The notes below the pieces were generated by a model. It made no database searches, had not been told where the DNA came from, and worked only from the letters and a program-made list of their open reading frames with translations. The position numbers and the translations under genes were made by a program. 64,000 nucleotides of DNA from Taeniopygia guttata (taxonomy: Eukaryota; Chordata; Aves; Passeriformes; Estrildidae), in NCBI RefSeq assembly GCF_048771995.1, contig NC_133024.1, positions 89,932,501 through 89,996,500 on the forward strand. The letters are read 5' to 3'. Below are positions 1 through 11,300 of this stretch, one piece after another; the stretch's first letter is position 1, and every line of letters starts with the position of its first letter.

Positions 1-2224
1 TAATAGGAACACCTGAAAACATATGAGCAAAATGAAGTAAGATTAAGACTTTAGGGCAATGCTGATTTAGAATGCAGAGTTGCTGTTGCTCTCTATTATT
101 TATTCAGAGACAAAAGCACACGCAGAAGAGGTTGCATCTTTACAATACTTGCAAGACATTTTTTTCCACCCATGTCTGATTAGAAGGCATCCAAGAAATT
201 AGAAGCTAATTTAAAGGTAGGTAAGATTTTGTTGCCTTTTCCTGAACTTCCAAACAGGATCCTGGAGCAAGAGAAGGCAGAAACCATCTTCAGTGCTTCT
301 TTCTTACTTCCCCCTGCCCACACTGTGAATGATACCACTACATCTTTTCACAGCAGCAGAACCAGCAAGAAATGAACCAGACATACATACATATCCCAGC
401 ACTAATGACTTCCAAGCATTTCTACTCAACAGAAATATAATAAAGGCAAGAGTCCAGCACCTCCTACAGTTATTAGTATTTTCCATTCACTCACTGTTTA
501 AAAAATAGATGTTCTATGAATATACCAACAAAATAATCATTACAGTAAAATGAAACTGGGACAAAGTCGGACCTAATGTGTGTCTTATGAACTAAGAACA
601 AGTCCAAAACAAATGTATCCCCTGCAATTTTCATCTTTTTGGCATGCATTTTTCCATATATTTTGTTTCCCTTTATACAACACTTATAAGGTTAGAACCA
701 CAAATACTCTGTTTAAATAACCACATGCATGGCACAAGAAGGAAGGTGCAAAAGATTGCTCACTCAAGTAAATATTTTGATATTACAAAAAAAGCCTATA
801 TGATCCACTTCAGCAAAAGTAAACTTGACAGGATACACCTCTAAAACACAACATTGTACACAAAGGCCTCCTTCTAGAAGAAGCACCATTCTCAAGTTCA
901 AGGATAAATTACTTCATTATTTTACAGTAACATTACCAAGAATTAGGTAAATGGGAAACAAGGTTCTGGATGCTGCTATTTTACAAGCTCTGAGGAAGAA
1001 AAAAGGTGGAAAATCAAGCAAAGCCCATGACAATTTCTATGACATTTCTATGCAGCAGAGGCTGCCACTACCATAAATTATCAATATACAAGTCATATAA
1101 AGCAGTTCATTGGAATACATCTAGATCCAAATTATTCCCTATTCAAATTTGTTGTAATTCAGACTCCATTTCCACTGCACAGAATCACTCCAGTCTGCCA
1201 AGTTTACATCCTAATTTCTACTTCCACTAGCCTATCTTGGCACGATTTACTGGACACCTTTACCACACGTAATTTCTTTCCAAATTCACCTGTCAAGGTT
1301 CTGCACATTTCTCGGCACAAATGCCCTTCAGAGACTCTCACAACTCAAATGCTAAATGCCAATTACATTTTTGTTCCTTCTCTTGCTCCCTTGTGCAAGG
1401 GCAGCCTCTTCTTTTGGAAGACAGAAAACAAAGAAAATTCTTAATATATTTCTCCAGTGGCTGAGGGTAGAGAAAGGAAAAGAGCAATTTAAATACCAAA
1501 TACATTAAATTACATTTTCTCTCAATGGGAGACTTTCAGTACACAGTCTGAGCACTACCAAGTCCAAAAGACAGTGGCAGACTGTGCTCAACCTAATGAG
1601 ACATGGGAACTCAAACTTTCCATTAAGTATCTGTGTTTTTTCTTGGCAAAGTTATTTCAGCTGACTCTTTCTTGGAAGCACTGCATTTCAAACCTGCACT
1701 TCTTAGGCTAGGAGTGCAATACTGAGTTTAAAATGAAGTCACCTACAGTTTTGCATGTCCATTTTATTCATATCTATACAAACATGGAAATGAAAGGCAG
1801 CGAGCCATTCTGTTTTAGCTGTGGACTTTGAGCAATTCTCATTTAAAATGGAAAAAACAGTATTTCACCATTTGACGGCATTATTTCCATTCAGCTAGTA
1901 ACACTGGCTTGTCTACTGCAACTGTACTATGTGCACTGATTTCACCCTTCGTATTCCTCTCCTTTTAACATTATATTCGCCAAAGGTCTTACGATTACGC
2001 TTAGCTTTGAGATAAGAACTATTGACTTCTAATAAGTTTTAAGCTCTACACCAGAATTACTTGTAAATTTACTAATGAAAACAAATACTCCATTAAACAG
2101 CAAACACTGCAAGTTTTATGTAGATATCTTTTTTTATTAAAACAGACTGAAACTGTGCCATAAAAAAATGTTAAAATCACAAGTCCAATATGAATACTTT
2201 AGCAACAAACATGGGGAAACCAAC
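1..2224 (-). other. TMCO3: TMCO3 intron 2 (partial)
   Basis: AT-rich sequence downstream of the first coding exon of TMCO3. None of the later TMCO3 coding sequence (coiled-coil continuation or antiporter segments) appears in any minus-strand frame. No repeat or RNA gene was recognised. Confidence 0.75.
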
Positions 2225-2671
2225 CTTAATTGCAGCTTCTCTCAAGGCCTCCAGTCTCTGTCTACTGCTTTCTTTCATATTTACAACATCTTTGTAATCA
2301 CCCTGTAGAGCTCTCTGGAGGCCATGGATTGCCTGAAAGACTGAGTTTTCACTTTCATTTAGCTCCTTTTGGAAAATTTCAAAGGTGTGCACCTGAAAAA
2401 GCTTCTCTTCATCAGACAGTCCTGCATCCTTCTCAACTGCTCTTATGGCATTTTTTAATTTGTTGAGAACAATGTTCTTTTGGCGAAGAAGACCAGACAG
2501 TTTTCTGCAGCTCTCCGACACCCACTGCTTCCTCTGAGTGATAACAGCTCCTTTCCCACGGTGCAGCTTTATTGCATGCTTCACCACATCTTCACGTTCT
2601 GCAGGGTTTGCTAACGGGCCACAAGGCAGCGAAACCAACGTCCACAGGGAAATAAATCCAGTCGCCTTCAT
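2225..2671 (-). CDS. TMCO3: TMCO3, first coding exon (residues 1-149); gene continues off the left edge
   Basis: This is the N-terminal exon of TMCO3, a putative monovalent cation:proton antiporter of the CPA2 type with a long N-terminal coiled-coil region ahead of its membrane domain. The exon starts at an ATG (2671-2669 on the minus strand). It encodes a hydrophobic signal-like segment (residues 1-21, ending LPCGPLA), then a charged helical stretch with the blocks [33 protein letters not shown] and [17 protein letters not shown], which I recognise as near-identical to vertebrate TMCO3. The exon ends with AAG followed by the donor GTTGGT at 2224; the known protein continues with EETEY in the next exon, which is not in the window. 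The transmembrane antiporter domain is therefore not visible here. The open frame running on to 2177 is intron read-through. Confidence 0.93.
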
Positions 2672-2767
2672 CCTTCACTTTTTATTCCTCTTGGGAGAAA
2701 CTGGTAATCCACAGCTGTTTAAAGCTTTCTGCTACATGGTTTCTGCATCTCCAGTATGCACACCAGG
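2672..2767 (-). other. TMCO3: TMCO3 5' UTR part of exon 2 (predicted)
   Basis: A good acceptor (pyrimidine-containing tract ending TATCTTGCAG on the minus strand, AG at 2769-2768) lies 97 bases upstream of the TMCO3 ATG, so the coding exon probably begins at 2767 with 96 bases of 5' UTR. This leader would carry a nine-codon upstream reading frame beginning about 75 bases before the main ATG. The boundary is inferred from the splice signal only; a weaker acceptor exists at 2701-2702. Confidence 0.5.
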
Positions 2768-4378
2768 CTGCAAGATAGTACCAATCAGTTATCAAACATG
2801 GTCATGTTGGGCCATTAGATCACACAAATGTAGAAAATAAATCCAAGACTGCCCCAGCACCACAAGCTTTAACAGAACACATATAGTCTTCTTCACTCAA
2901 CATTTATGAAAGCCAAGAAATAGTCCAAGGTTTCTGACAGATTTTTGTTTTCCCCTTGACTATTTCCTAGATAACATTTTATTTTAAAAGCAGTGACTGG
3001 AAAGCTTAGTCACTTCACATGGTACTCATCTGCACTTCTTATATGAAAGAAAGGCCTTTAAAAATATCAGGCCATGATGTCATAAGCTGCATTTCAACAC
3101 TAGAACTCACTATTCTTAGCTGTCAGTAAATCTCCTGTCTCTTCTAAAACCTATCCTAAAACATTGTATCATAATCGTTTGTTATTTAGAAAGTCTCAGA
3201 AGCATTAACAAATTCAACTACACACATTCAACAAAACATAACAATGAAAAAAACTTAACGGAATCAGATTACATTATAAATCATAATTGTGGAAGAAAGA
3301 ACAGCAAAACTTTCTGAACTTCTGACTGCTACTAGTTTGGATCAAATACCTCCTTCACCAGAAAGGCTGCAGGGCCCTGAGGCACTTTACTTCAAAACCT
3401 ATTAGGGATCTTCAAGATTTTAAAGAAAATTACAAAAACACAAACTCAATTCATTCAAAAGTTCATTTCCCAGCAACTATTTGAAAATCTATACTCAAAC
3501 TGCTATATTTAATTTTAACACCAAGCAGGACAGAATTTAAAAACTAATGTCCTTCCGTCAGAACCTAGAAGGAACTACTGACATTATTGCACAAAATAAC
3601 AGTTATATTTTCTTTTAAAAGAACCCAAACAAAGATAAAAACCCTCACAGCACAGTTACACAAACCAATATATAAAATTGTGTACTTGGCATTCTAAAAA
3701 CTCACATCAAATACAACATGTTAACAGATCATGAATACAGCAAGTATTTCCCGAAAAATTTAGTTAGTCTTGATCATTGGGCCAGCATCCTTAATCAGGA
3801 ACCAACACATGGACACAGTCATCTGGAAACAGCCTGCCTAATAGAGAATCTCATTTTCCTCCAAGGCAGCAGCAGTCACAGTCCCAGATACCCAAGCCAG
3901 CCATCATTGATACACAGAATGAGCTCTGAGCAACCTGAAAGCATAGGAAAATAACAATCCTCACCACCCGGCAAAGTTCTAGAAGGAAATGTAAGGAAAT
4001 ATTTCTTCATATATGCAAAGTAATGCTCTTCCTCTTTAGTAGGCTTGGAGCAGAGATTTTGCTAAATATATATTACAACCTATTTCTGCAAGAAAGAGGA
4101 AGAAGAAAACACCTAGTGTTTTACTCATCCAAGGTGAGTAAAAGACTCTACTGAATGTCTTACGTGGTACATCAAACCACATAACTAAATTTTGAGCAGA
4201 GATTTACACCAGCAAAGTGCAAACTTAGCACTGTGGTTCACACATGGGACAGTTCTGTTTCAGTGCTTTTTTGCTTGGCTAGCAAAAACTGTTTAGAGGA
4301 GTGACACCTAGGGCAGTGCTCAAAAGCCTGCAAGGGAATAAAGATCTCACGCACCAAAATAAATAATGTGATACTGAA

Positions 4379-4412
<34 letters not shown>

Positions 4413-4600
4413 CCACAAAAAACTAAACCAAGGCAAAAAAACTATCACTCCTCTCCATTAACCACCAGTAACTATCAAATCGGAGGGAGAGTCCTTATTT
4501 AAGCAGCGTTTGCTTCCTGCTGGATTGCAGCTCATCGTCTCCCTTTTCCGTCCTGAACACGACACTGTAGCACCAGATTTCATCAAGCGGATAATACCGG
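2768..4600 (-). other. TMCO3: TMCO3 intron 1
   Basis: AT-rich intronic sequence between the CpG-island exon of TMCO3 and its first coding exon. The only clear structure is a short CA run followed by 21 A residues (4379-4412). No coding signal was seen on either strand. Confidence 0.7.
4379..4412. repeat. CA microsatellite followed by A21
   Basis: A run of alternating CA (4379-4391) passes directly into 21 consecutive A residues (4392-4412). On the minus strand this is a T tract within TMCO3 intron 1. Confidence 0.9.
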
Positions 4601-4731
4601 GCCCTGCCTCCAGACCCCTCTTGCAAGTCCTTCCACGACCGTGGGTTCGCCTCCACTCGCCCTTTGCCGGTCCCAGCTGCTCCGGGAGCCGCAGGCCAGC
4701 CGGGGCCGTGCCCGCCCGGCACCTGAGCGCG

Positions 4732-4815
4732 ATGGCCGCTCCCGGTGCCGCTCCCGGCGCCGCTCCCCGCGGCAGGCCGGGCGGACGGCGGGGCACAAGG
4801 CGAGAACAGAGGGAG
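4732..4815 (+). other. Possible alternative DCUN1D2 first coding exon
   Basis: An ATG at 4732 opens 28 codons rich in Ala, Pro, Gly and Arg (beginning MAAPGAAPGAAP, ending RREQRE) that stop exactly at a strong donor, GAG|GTAAGT, at 4816. The exon end is in phase 0. Splicing to DCUN1D2 exon 2 (7771, also phase 0) would keep the frame and give an N-terminally extended protein of about 286 residues. Nothing shows it is used; in-frame joining has a one-in-three chance. Confidence 0.25.
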
Positions 4816-4915
4816 GTAAGTGGAGCGCGGGGGAGACCGGCCCGGCTTCTTTTCCCTGATGGCGGCGGAGGGACGGGGGAAAAGAAGCGGCCGGCGCTCC
4901 CACAGCGACGCTCAC

Positions 4916-5000
4916 CTGAGGGACGGAGGAAGGCCCGCAGCGGCGGGGCGGGCAGGGCGGGATCGCCGGGCGGCGAGCGCGGGTGTCAGTGGGCGGCGGC
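4916..5000 (-). other. TMCO3: Predicted TMCO3 non-coding exon 1 (donor at 4915)
   Basis: On the minus strand the CpG island contains CTCAG|GTGAGC, a near-perfect donor, with the exon ending at 4916. TMCO3 is known to begin with a non-coding first exon and this donor is well placed for it. The right-hand boundary (transcription start) is a guess. Transcript data would be needed to confirm it. Confidence 0.4.
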
Positions 5001-5133
5001 CGCTGGCGGAGGGCATCGGGGAGCCCCGTCCTTGCGGCCGCCCCTCGCCCCGCGCCGGTGCCGAGCGCCGGGGCGGCGCCTCGGAGCGCAGCTGGGCGGG
5101 ACCCGCGCTCCGAGCGCCGCCTCGCGGCGGGAA

Positions 5134-5141
5134 ACGTCACC
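5134..5141 (+). promoter_or_regulatory. CRE half-site (ACGTCACC)
   Basis: ACGTCACC, the reverse of GGTGACGT, is a CREB/ATF-type site about 20 bases from the ACTACAACTCCC element in the bidirectional promoter. Motif match only; its function is inferred. Confidence 0.4.
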
Positions 5142-5161
5142 GCGGCTCCTCGGCGCACGCC

Positions 5162-5174
5162 GGGAGTTGTAGTC
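5162..5174 (-). promoter_or_regulatory. ZNF143/Staf-type ACTACAACTCCC element
   Basis: The plus strand reads GGGAGTTGTAGTC, so the minus strand reads GACTACAACTCCC. This matches the ACTACAnnTCCC motif that is strongly enriched in vertebrate bidirectional CpG-island promoters and is associated with ZNF143 binding. It lies between the two predicted first exons. Motif match only. Confidence 0.65.
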
Positions 5175-5384
5175 GGAGCCGCGGCCCCGCAGCTGCCCCA
5201 GCGCCGCCGCGGCCGCCGCCGCTCCCCCCGCCGGCGCTGCGGGCTCCGCACCGCGACCCCGCGCTCCGCCTCTGCGGCCCGTGCCCGGAGCACTCCCCGG
5301 CGGGAGGCGGCGCGGGCGGGCCGGTGCGCGCCTGCGCGGGAGGCGGCGCCGGGCGGTGAAGTTGGTGGGAGCGCCGGTGATAAA

Positions 5385-5387
5385 ATG
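5385..5387 (+). CDS. DCUN1D2: DCUN1D2 coding exon 1 (start codon only)
   Basis: The sequence GATAAAATG|GTAGGT puts the donor directly after the start codon, so exon 1 contributes only Met1. Exon 2 supplies His2, consistent with the MHKLKSSQ start of the family. The 5' UTR lies upstream in the CpG island. Confidence 0.92.
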
Positions 5388-8300
5388 GTAGGTTGTGCGA
5401 GCTCGGGGGGGAGGGGAGGCGGTGAAACCATGGAGGGGAAGCCTCGAACAGCCCCCAGGCATCCCCCGGGCTGGCGAGCTGAGCGCCCCTGCGCCTCCCG
5501 CCGCGCCGAGTCCCGTTACCCTGCCCGGGGAGGCGCCAGGCGAGGGGGACGAGCAGCGCGGGGACGGAGGACGCGCACCCCCCGTGCGGGGTCGCGCTCC
5601 CGCCGCCTCCTCCGCTGGGCCGGGAGCGGGGAAGGTCACCGGGGGCGCGGGGGAAGGGAGGGGGCCGGGCCCAGCCGCGGGTATTTCGAGCGCGGACAGC
5701 CGGCGCAGCGCGTACCTTTCCCTTTTTTGGGATTGGGGCTGCCGGGGCAGGTCACCGCAGCGGCGAGTCCCTCGCTCCCGCCGGCCCCTTCCCCGCCGCG
5801 GGACGCGGCAGGTGCAGCCGGAGGCGGTGGGAAAGGTGCGGTACAAATTCCCTTGCTGGGTCGGGGTGGTGGGGTCGGACGGGCTCTTTTGGGAAGGAAG
5901 GGCTCTCCTGGTGCCTCTGCGGCAGCACCTTCAGCGCTTCCCTGGGGTGTGCGGTGCGGTGCCATTAGCGCTGGGAGAGGGCTCCAGAAGCGTGGCTGAG
6001 CTGTGCCTGGATGCGAGGTGCGCATCCCTGCTCGGTGCCATCAGCGAGGGCCGTGCTGGGGCCAGGAGCTCCAGAGCCGCCCCGGTGCCGGGGAGGTGCG
6101 CGGTGCCGCTCCCGCCGCACGGCACCGGCCGCGGGTGGGAACCGTGCTACGTGGCAGGGCAGTGGGCTGGAGAGACGTGCGTGTTTCTGATCGCTTCAAA
6201 TAATTCATTTCGCTAGACATGAAGCTAGAAAATATCCGTAAACGCCTGGCGTTAACTAGGGTTGAAGGAGGACGTGGGGTTTGCTATGGCGTTGTTGGCA
6301 GAGTCCTCTGTTTTAAAGTGGTTATCGCTAAGTTTGTTGCCCAGAAGAAGTTTATGTAACTGAGGAAGATCTAGGTGCAGAGACTCCCTTGGCTAGACCT
6401 TCTTGAAAATTTGGAGGCGGGCTGGAGCTTGAAGCTAAAGGATTACTAGTTATTTATTTACCAAAGTATGTAGTAGTTATATTTTGCACGTTTTTCCTCC
6501 CACTATAAACATTTCTTGTGTAAAAAGAAACCCAGCATGTTTCTTCTTACATTAAATTGAAAAATCCTGTATGAAGGACCAAAATCCTTATCTTGTTTAC
6601 ATGATGTGTTTCTTGTCTCGGGACCATCTATAGTCAAGATGTCCATATGGGTACAAGAGATAAAAAGTGAGCTGAAAGATGGTTCCATGTTTACTGCTCG
6701 CTGGATCAGGATTCAGTTCTCTTTTAAGAGACCTGTACATTTTCCAGTATGCCTGATGATTTGAGCTGTAGTGGGGAATTTATACAAATTTCTTAGCTTA
6801 GTTGTTGGCCCAGAACATGTGTGACGTATGGTTTAACAAAATTGGAAGGCACAGAATATGATAAAAAACAGAGTTTGACTTAAGCTATCTCCTTCTGCTT
6901 CCAACTACATGTAAAGAATAATGTTGAAATATGTTACTAGCAAATTTTCTCCCTGTGAAATACCCATTTCTACCTCTTGGGTGTTCCAGAAGTTTAGGGG
7001 TATTGTCTCCATGTGGTTGCTTTAATTGAGAGAAGCATCATATTAATTCTTGTAGACCACTGCAACAGGCTTTTTTGTTGTTTAGTGGGTAGTAGTATAA
7101 ACATATTTTTCAAAGTAAAATTACACATTTACAGCAATCTTATAGTTTCATTGTAACATTCAGCAGTCTCCAATATGTCCACTTCATCTATTTTATTTTT
7201 GCCTTATGTCTTCTGTTGGCAGTGTTTTATAACATAATTATATGAGAAATGCTTCTGCCTTTTTCAGCGGATGACTGATTAAACTTTGCATTGTTAATTG
7301 TTGCTAAGAAAATATTAGGAAAACTCTTGGATTTTTTTCTCCATGTATGGACTTACACAGAATTTGAGAATCTGTAAGTTGCACCTTTTTAATGTCTCTT
7401 TTTTATAACCACTAGGCATATCTTTCAGAAGATAACCATATTGTAATATGACGAAACTTGTGTTTACTGCTGTTACAGAACAGAAAAAACGTCAGCATAT
7501 GTGAGCAATAAAGCAGAAATACAAGTTTGTTACTGACAGAATATGTGCTGCTAAAAATATATGTATAGATGCTGTCATTTCAATTTTCAGAAGAAAATGC
7601 TGTCTATTTAACTGCAGAAGAACAAGGCTTTGTCTTCCTGTAATTCTGAAGTGAAAGTTGTCATCAACAAGAAAACTAAAACCTTTAAAAGATAGGCATT
7701 AGTACTAGAATGCTGAAACAAACTTCTGGATTAGCTTCATTGGCTTTCCTGCTTCTTTTGCATCCCAAAGCATAAACTTAAATCGTCCCAGAAGGACAAG
7801 GTCCGCCAGTTTATGGCATTTACCCAGGCTGGTGAAAGGACTGCTATATACTGCTTAACACAGAATGAATGGAAACTAGAAGTGGCAACAGACAACTACT
7901 TCCAGAATCCAGACTTGTACTACAAAGAATCCATGAAAAATTCAGTAGACAAGAAGAAATTAGAACAATTATATAATCGATACAAAGGTAAGGTTTCGTT
8001 TTCTGGGGAGTTTTTGGTTGGTCGGTTTGGGGTTGTTGTTGTGGATTTTGTTTTGGTTTTTTCTAAATTATGTTGCTTGAGAAGTTTTTCTGCTTTTCCT
8101 TCTACCATTTCTTCTACTTCTACCATTTCACTTCTACTAAGGAGTTTTAAGTATAGCTTGCTAGCTTTTGCTTCTCACTGTGTGTTTATAGTAATAAGAT
8201 AAGCATGAAAAAAGGTTTTAAATGCTCTTAAGGATCTGTATATAACTTTTGTAGAGATTTCTGTAGACTTTAAAAATAGGAAATTAAACTTCCAGTGAGG

Positions 8301-11300
8301 AAAAAGTGCCAGCCGTCAAATACCGTAGCAAAGTTTATTATGCAACTTATGTGATTTTTTTTTTTTGTCAATAGCTGCTCTTGAATGTGTATGATGGTCT
8401 TTCCATGGCAGAATAATGCATATTGTTCTTATGCTAATATCTGGGGGAATTCATTCTGTTCAGAGACAATAATATTTCTATACATTGAAATCAAAAATGT
8501 TTCAGATAACATTACAGATAGGAGTGTGACAAAACAGATAAGAAAACTCAAGAACTAGAAACTACATCCTTATTTAATTCCTTCATGCTGACAAATTACA
8601 GCAAAAGTGGTGTGCCTTTTCAGAGAGGTTTGGAGGAAAAACCCACGGGAAAGTGGGTTAAAGGCAGAGTTGTTTCTTTTCCAAGTTTCATTTTACGTCA
8701 TTGTTAAAAAGAACAACAGCAAAAAAGTAGGGATTTAAATACAAGAAAATAATCCAAGTGATAGTGCTTGCTGAGCTGGAGCCATCTGACATGGGCGTGC
8801 ATTGTTCATGTTGGAGCAGTGCAGGCTGGAATCATTGCTAGCTCCTGGTGGAATCCATACATCTCATGTTTGAAAACATGAACTGCTAACCACTACTCAA
8901 CTATGATTTTATGTACTTTTCTAATTGAAATATATGGCATGCTTTGTGTACACTTCATCCTTTTTTTATGTTACTGTTTCCAACATTTTTGTTCTTCTTT
9001 GCGTAATCTGTTCTATTTTAAGTCTAGGAATTCTTTAGTGCTTCATTATTATGTGGTAATAAATTATGTAGGGACAAAGAGGCAGCAATGCTATAGTATT
9101 TCTTTGTGAATACAAACACCCAGAGACAAAACTTAGAGAACCGTGTTTTGGTTTATATATGCCTATGTGTGTGTTTACATATATAGGTGTATATATAGCA
9201 TATACATACCTCTGAATCTTTTGTTTGCTCCTTGAATTTCAGTCTTGGAAATTGCTGGGTTAAAAATATATTCAAATTCATAAATGCTGTTAAGACTATG
9301 TAAAACAGAAGAAGATTATCATGAATGTTATTTGTTATTTATAAATTTCTAGCAGGAGCAAACTGCACCATCTGACTTTTGTGGCAGCAAGTCTAGCCAG
9401 TTTATGTCAGTGTTTTAGTTACCAGCACACCTTTGCAGTTCTGGCACTTAAACACTGTAGGTGTAAACATTAAAAACTTTCACAAGATTTGACAGAAGAC
9501 TGCAAAGGTTGCAAACCAGAAAATGTTGCAAACCAATTTTCTGTAAGTTTAGAATACATAATCTGTTTACTGATTCTCTTTTAAAAATACATAGACTTCA
9601 AGTGAAAACATTTGTGAAGGTTATGAAAAAATTATTACCTGTATGATGCAGCACATCAGAGCTGTCAGATGATTATTTGTTAATATGTTTTGCAAATAAT
9701 TTTAATTCCTGTATTTGTATTTTGAACTGCAGACCCACAAGATGAAAATAAAATTGGCATTGATGGGATTCAGCAGTTCTGTGATGATTTAAGCCTGGAC
9801 CCAGCCAGTATCAGTGTTCTGGTTGTGGCGTGGAAATTCAGGGCAGCTACGCAGTGTGAATTCAGTAAAAAGGAATTTATTGATGGCATGACAGAGTTGG
9901 GGTAAGTATCCATTTCTGCACAGTTTATAAAGTAAGGCCTGAACCGTGTTTCTGTTCAAAACATTTTCACTTAAATTGTGGGAAACTTCAAAAAGCTGTT
10001 GAGGCTAGTGCCAAGCTTAGCAGGTGCAAAATGCCTGTAGTGTCTTGTCTTCCTTGAATTGGTGCTTTACTGCAAAGCCTTAGTGACCACAGTAGGGGGG
10101 AAGCAAAACAATTTCTACCTGTAGAGCAAGGGAGTCAGATGATTCATGTAGCTTTTTATGTAGTTCATAGTAAGGATATGCATATTTGTGTTAAGGATTT
10201 GAGTTGGACCTCCTGTTGTTAAAAACTGAAAGTCACTGGAGGTGTATGAAAGGTAAAAAATGTCAGTGTTGAACCAGAAAGGAAGTAAGAAAACAGAAAA
10301 GAGCCTTCAGTCCTTTCCCTTTACCTTGCTACCAGCAAATGGACCCATCTTTCTTTTTGTCCATTTTACCACACATACTTTCCTCTCTTTCATACTAGAT
10401 ACTTCATTTGTACAAAATATCCATGGGGAATTGAAATAAAAATGAGGATATTGGTAATAGAAAAGATTGGTCCAACTGTGATGTAACTGATAAAAAATTC
10501 CTTTCTGGGTTATGGAGCTGTTCTGGATAATAAACTTTGAACATTGTCTCTGCTTACCAGTAAAGTCAAGCATATATCATCATAAAATATTTTGTGTATA
10601 ACTTTTCCTTGCGAGAGGAGCAGCATTTCTAGTATTTAGAAATGTCAAATGACTCTTTTTAACAGATTGCATTAAATGGGTGGATAAGTACAGTTTATTA
10701 CTTGTTCCTGTTTTTTGTAGCTAAGCAATTTCATTTGATCTTAGAATGGCACCTTAATCAATACATTTCTAAGACAGATCAACTTTTAGGAAATGTGGTG
10801 GTTGCTTTTTGAGCAGAGATTGTAGCAATCTGATGTTACTGACCTCATCAGTTATTGATTTCTTTTTAAGCTTTCCTTTTTAGGAAATTCTGATGAAATA
10901 ACTTCTGACACCATCTGAAGTTCACTGCTTTATTTTGTCCTATGGGGTAGCTTTGAGTAGAAATTACAAGAATAATTATGATTTTCTAATCATGGATAGA
11001 AATTAAGTGCTCATGTTATTATGTTAAAGGTTGCCAGCATTTTTTTTCCATAAAAGTGATTAAAGATCTTTTGCTAAACCACCTGTTCTTGGAACAACAG
11101 CTGTTCTTAGGAGCATAATATGACTGTGCCCACTTGCCACAGCACTTACTGAGAATTTGGAATGATTTTGTTATGTACTTGGAGGTACAGTGTCTGTGGT
11201 TTTTAGCAGTGAAGACAAGTGAGCAGTCAAATGGAAAGACATTCCCCGAGGCTTAGATCACACAGCATCTTTAGGATGCATATGAGAAGTTATATTTATT

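Larger units (their letters stand above)
4600..6180. promoter_or_regulatory. CpG island, bidirectional TMCO3/DCUN1D2 promoter
   Basis: A GC-rich, CpG-dense block in an otherwise AT-rich window, lying between the divergent 5' ends of TMCO3 (minus) and DCUN1D2 (plus). Long open frames cross it on both strands only because stop codons are rare in such sequence. It has no TATA box at the expected places. It contains the kinds of site common in housekeeping bidirectional promoters: an ACTACAACTCCC element, a CGTCAC half CRE, GCGC-CTGCGC (NRF1-like) near 5327-5336 and ATGGCGGC (YY1-like) near 4859-4866. Exact transcription starts cannot be read from sequence. Confidence 0.85.

Noticed and set aside
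2177-2224. Extension of the TMCO3 open frame beyond residue 149
   Set aside because: It follows the donor AAG|GTTGGT, and the known protein continues differently after AAIK, so this is intron read-through.
4510-6216. Several open frames of 180-340 codons on both strands
   Set aside because: They lie in the CpG island, where stop codons are scarce. They are Arg/Ala/Pro/Gly-rich, overlap in all frames and show no domain.
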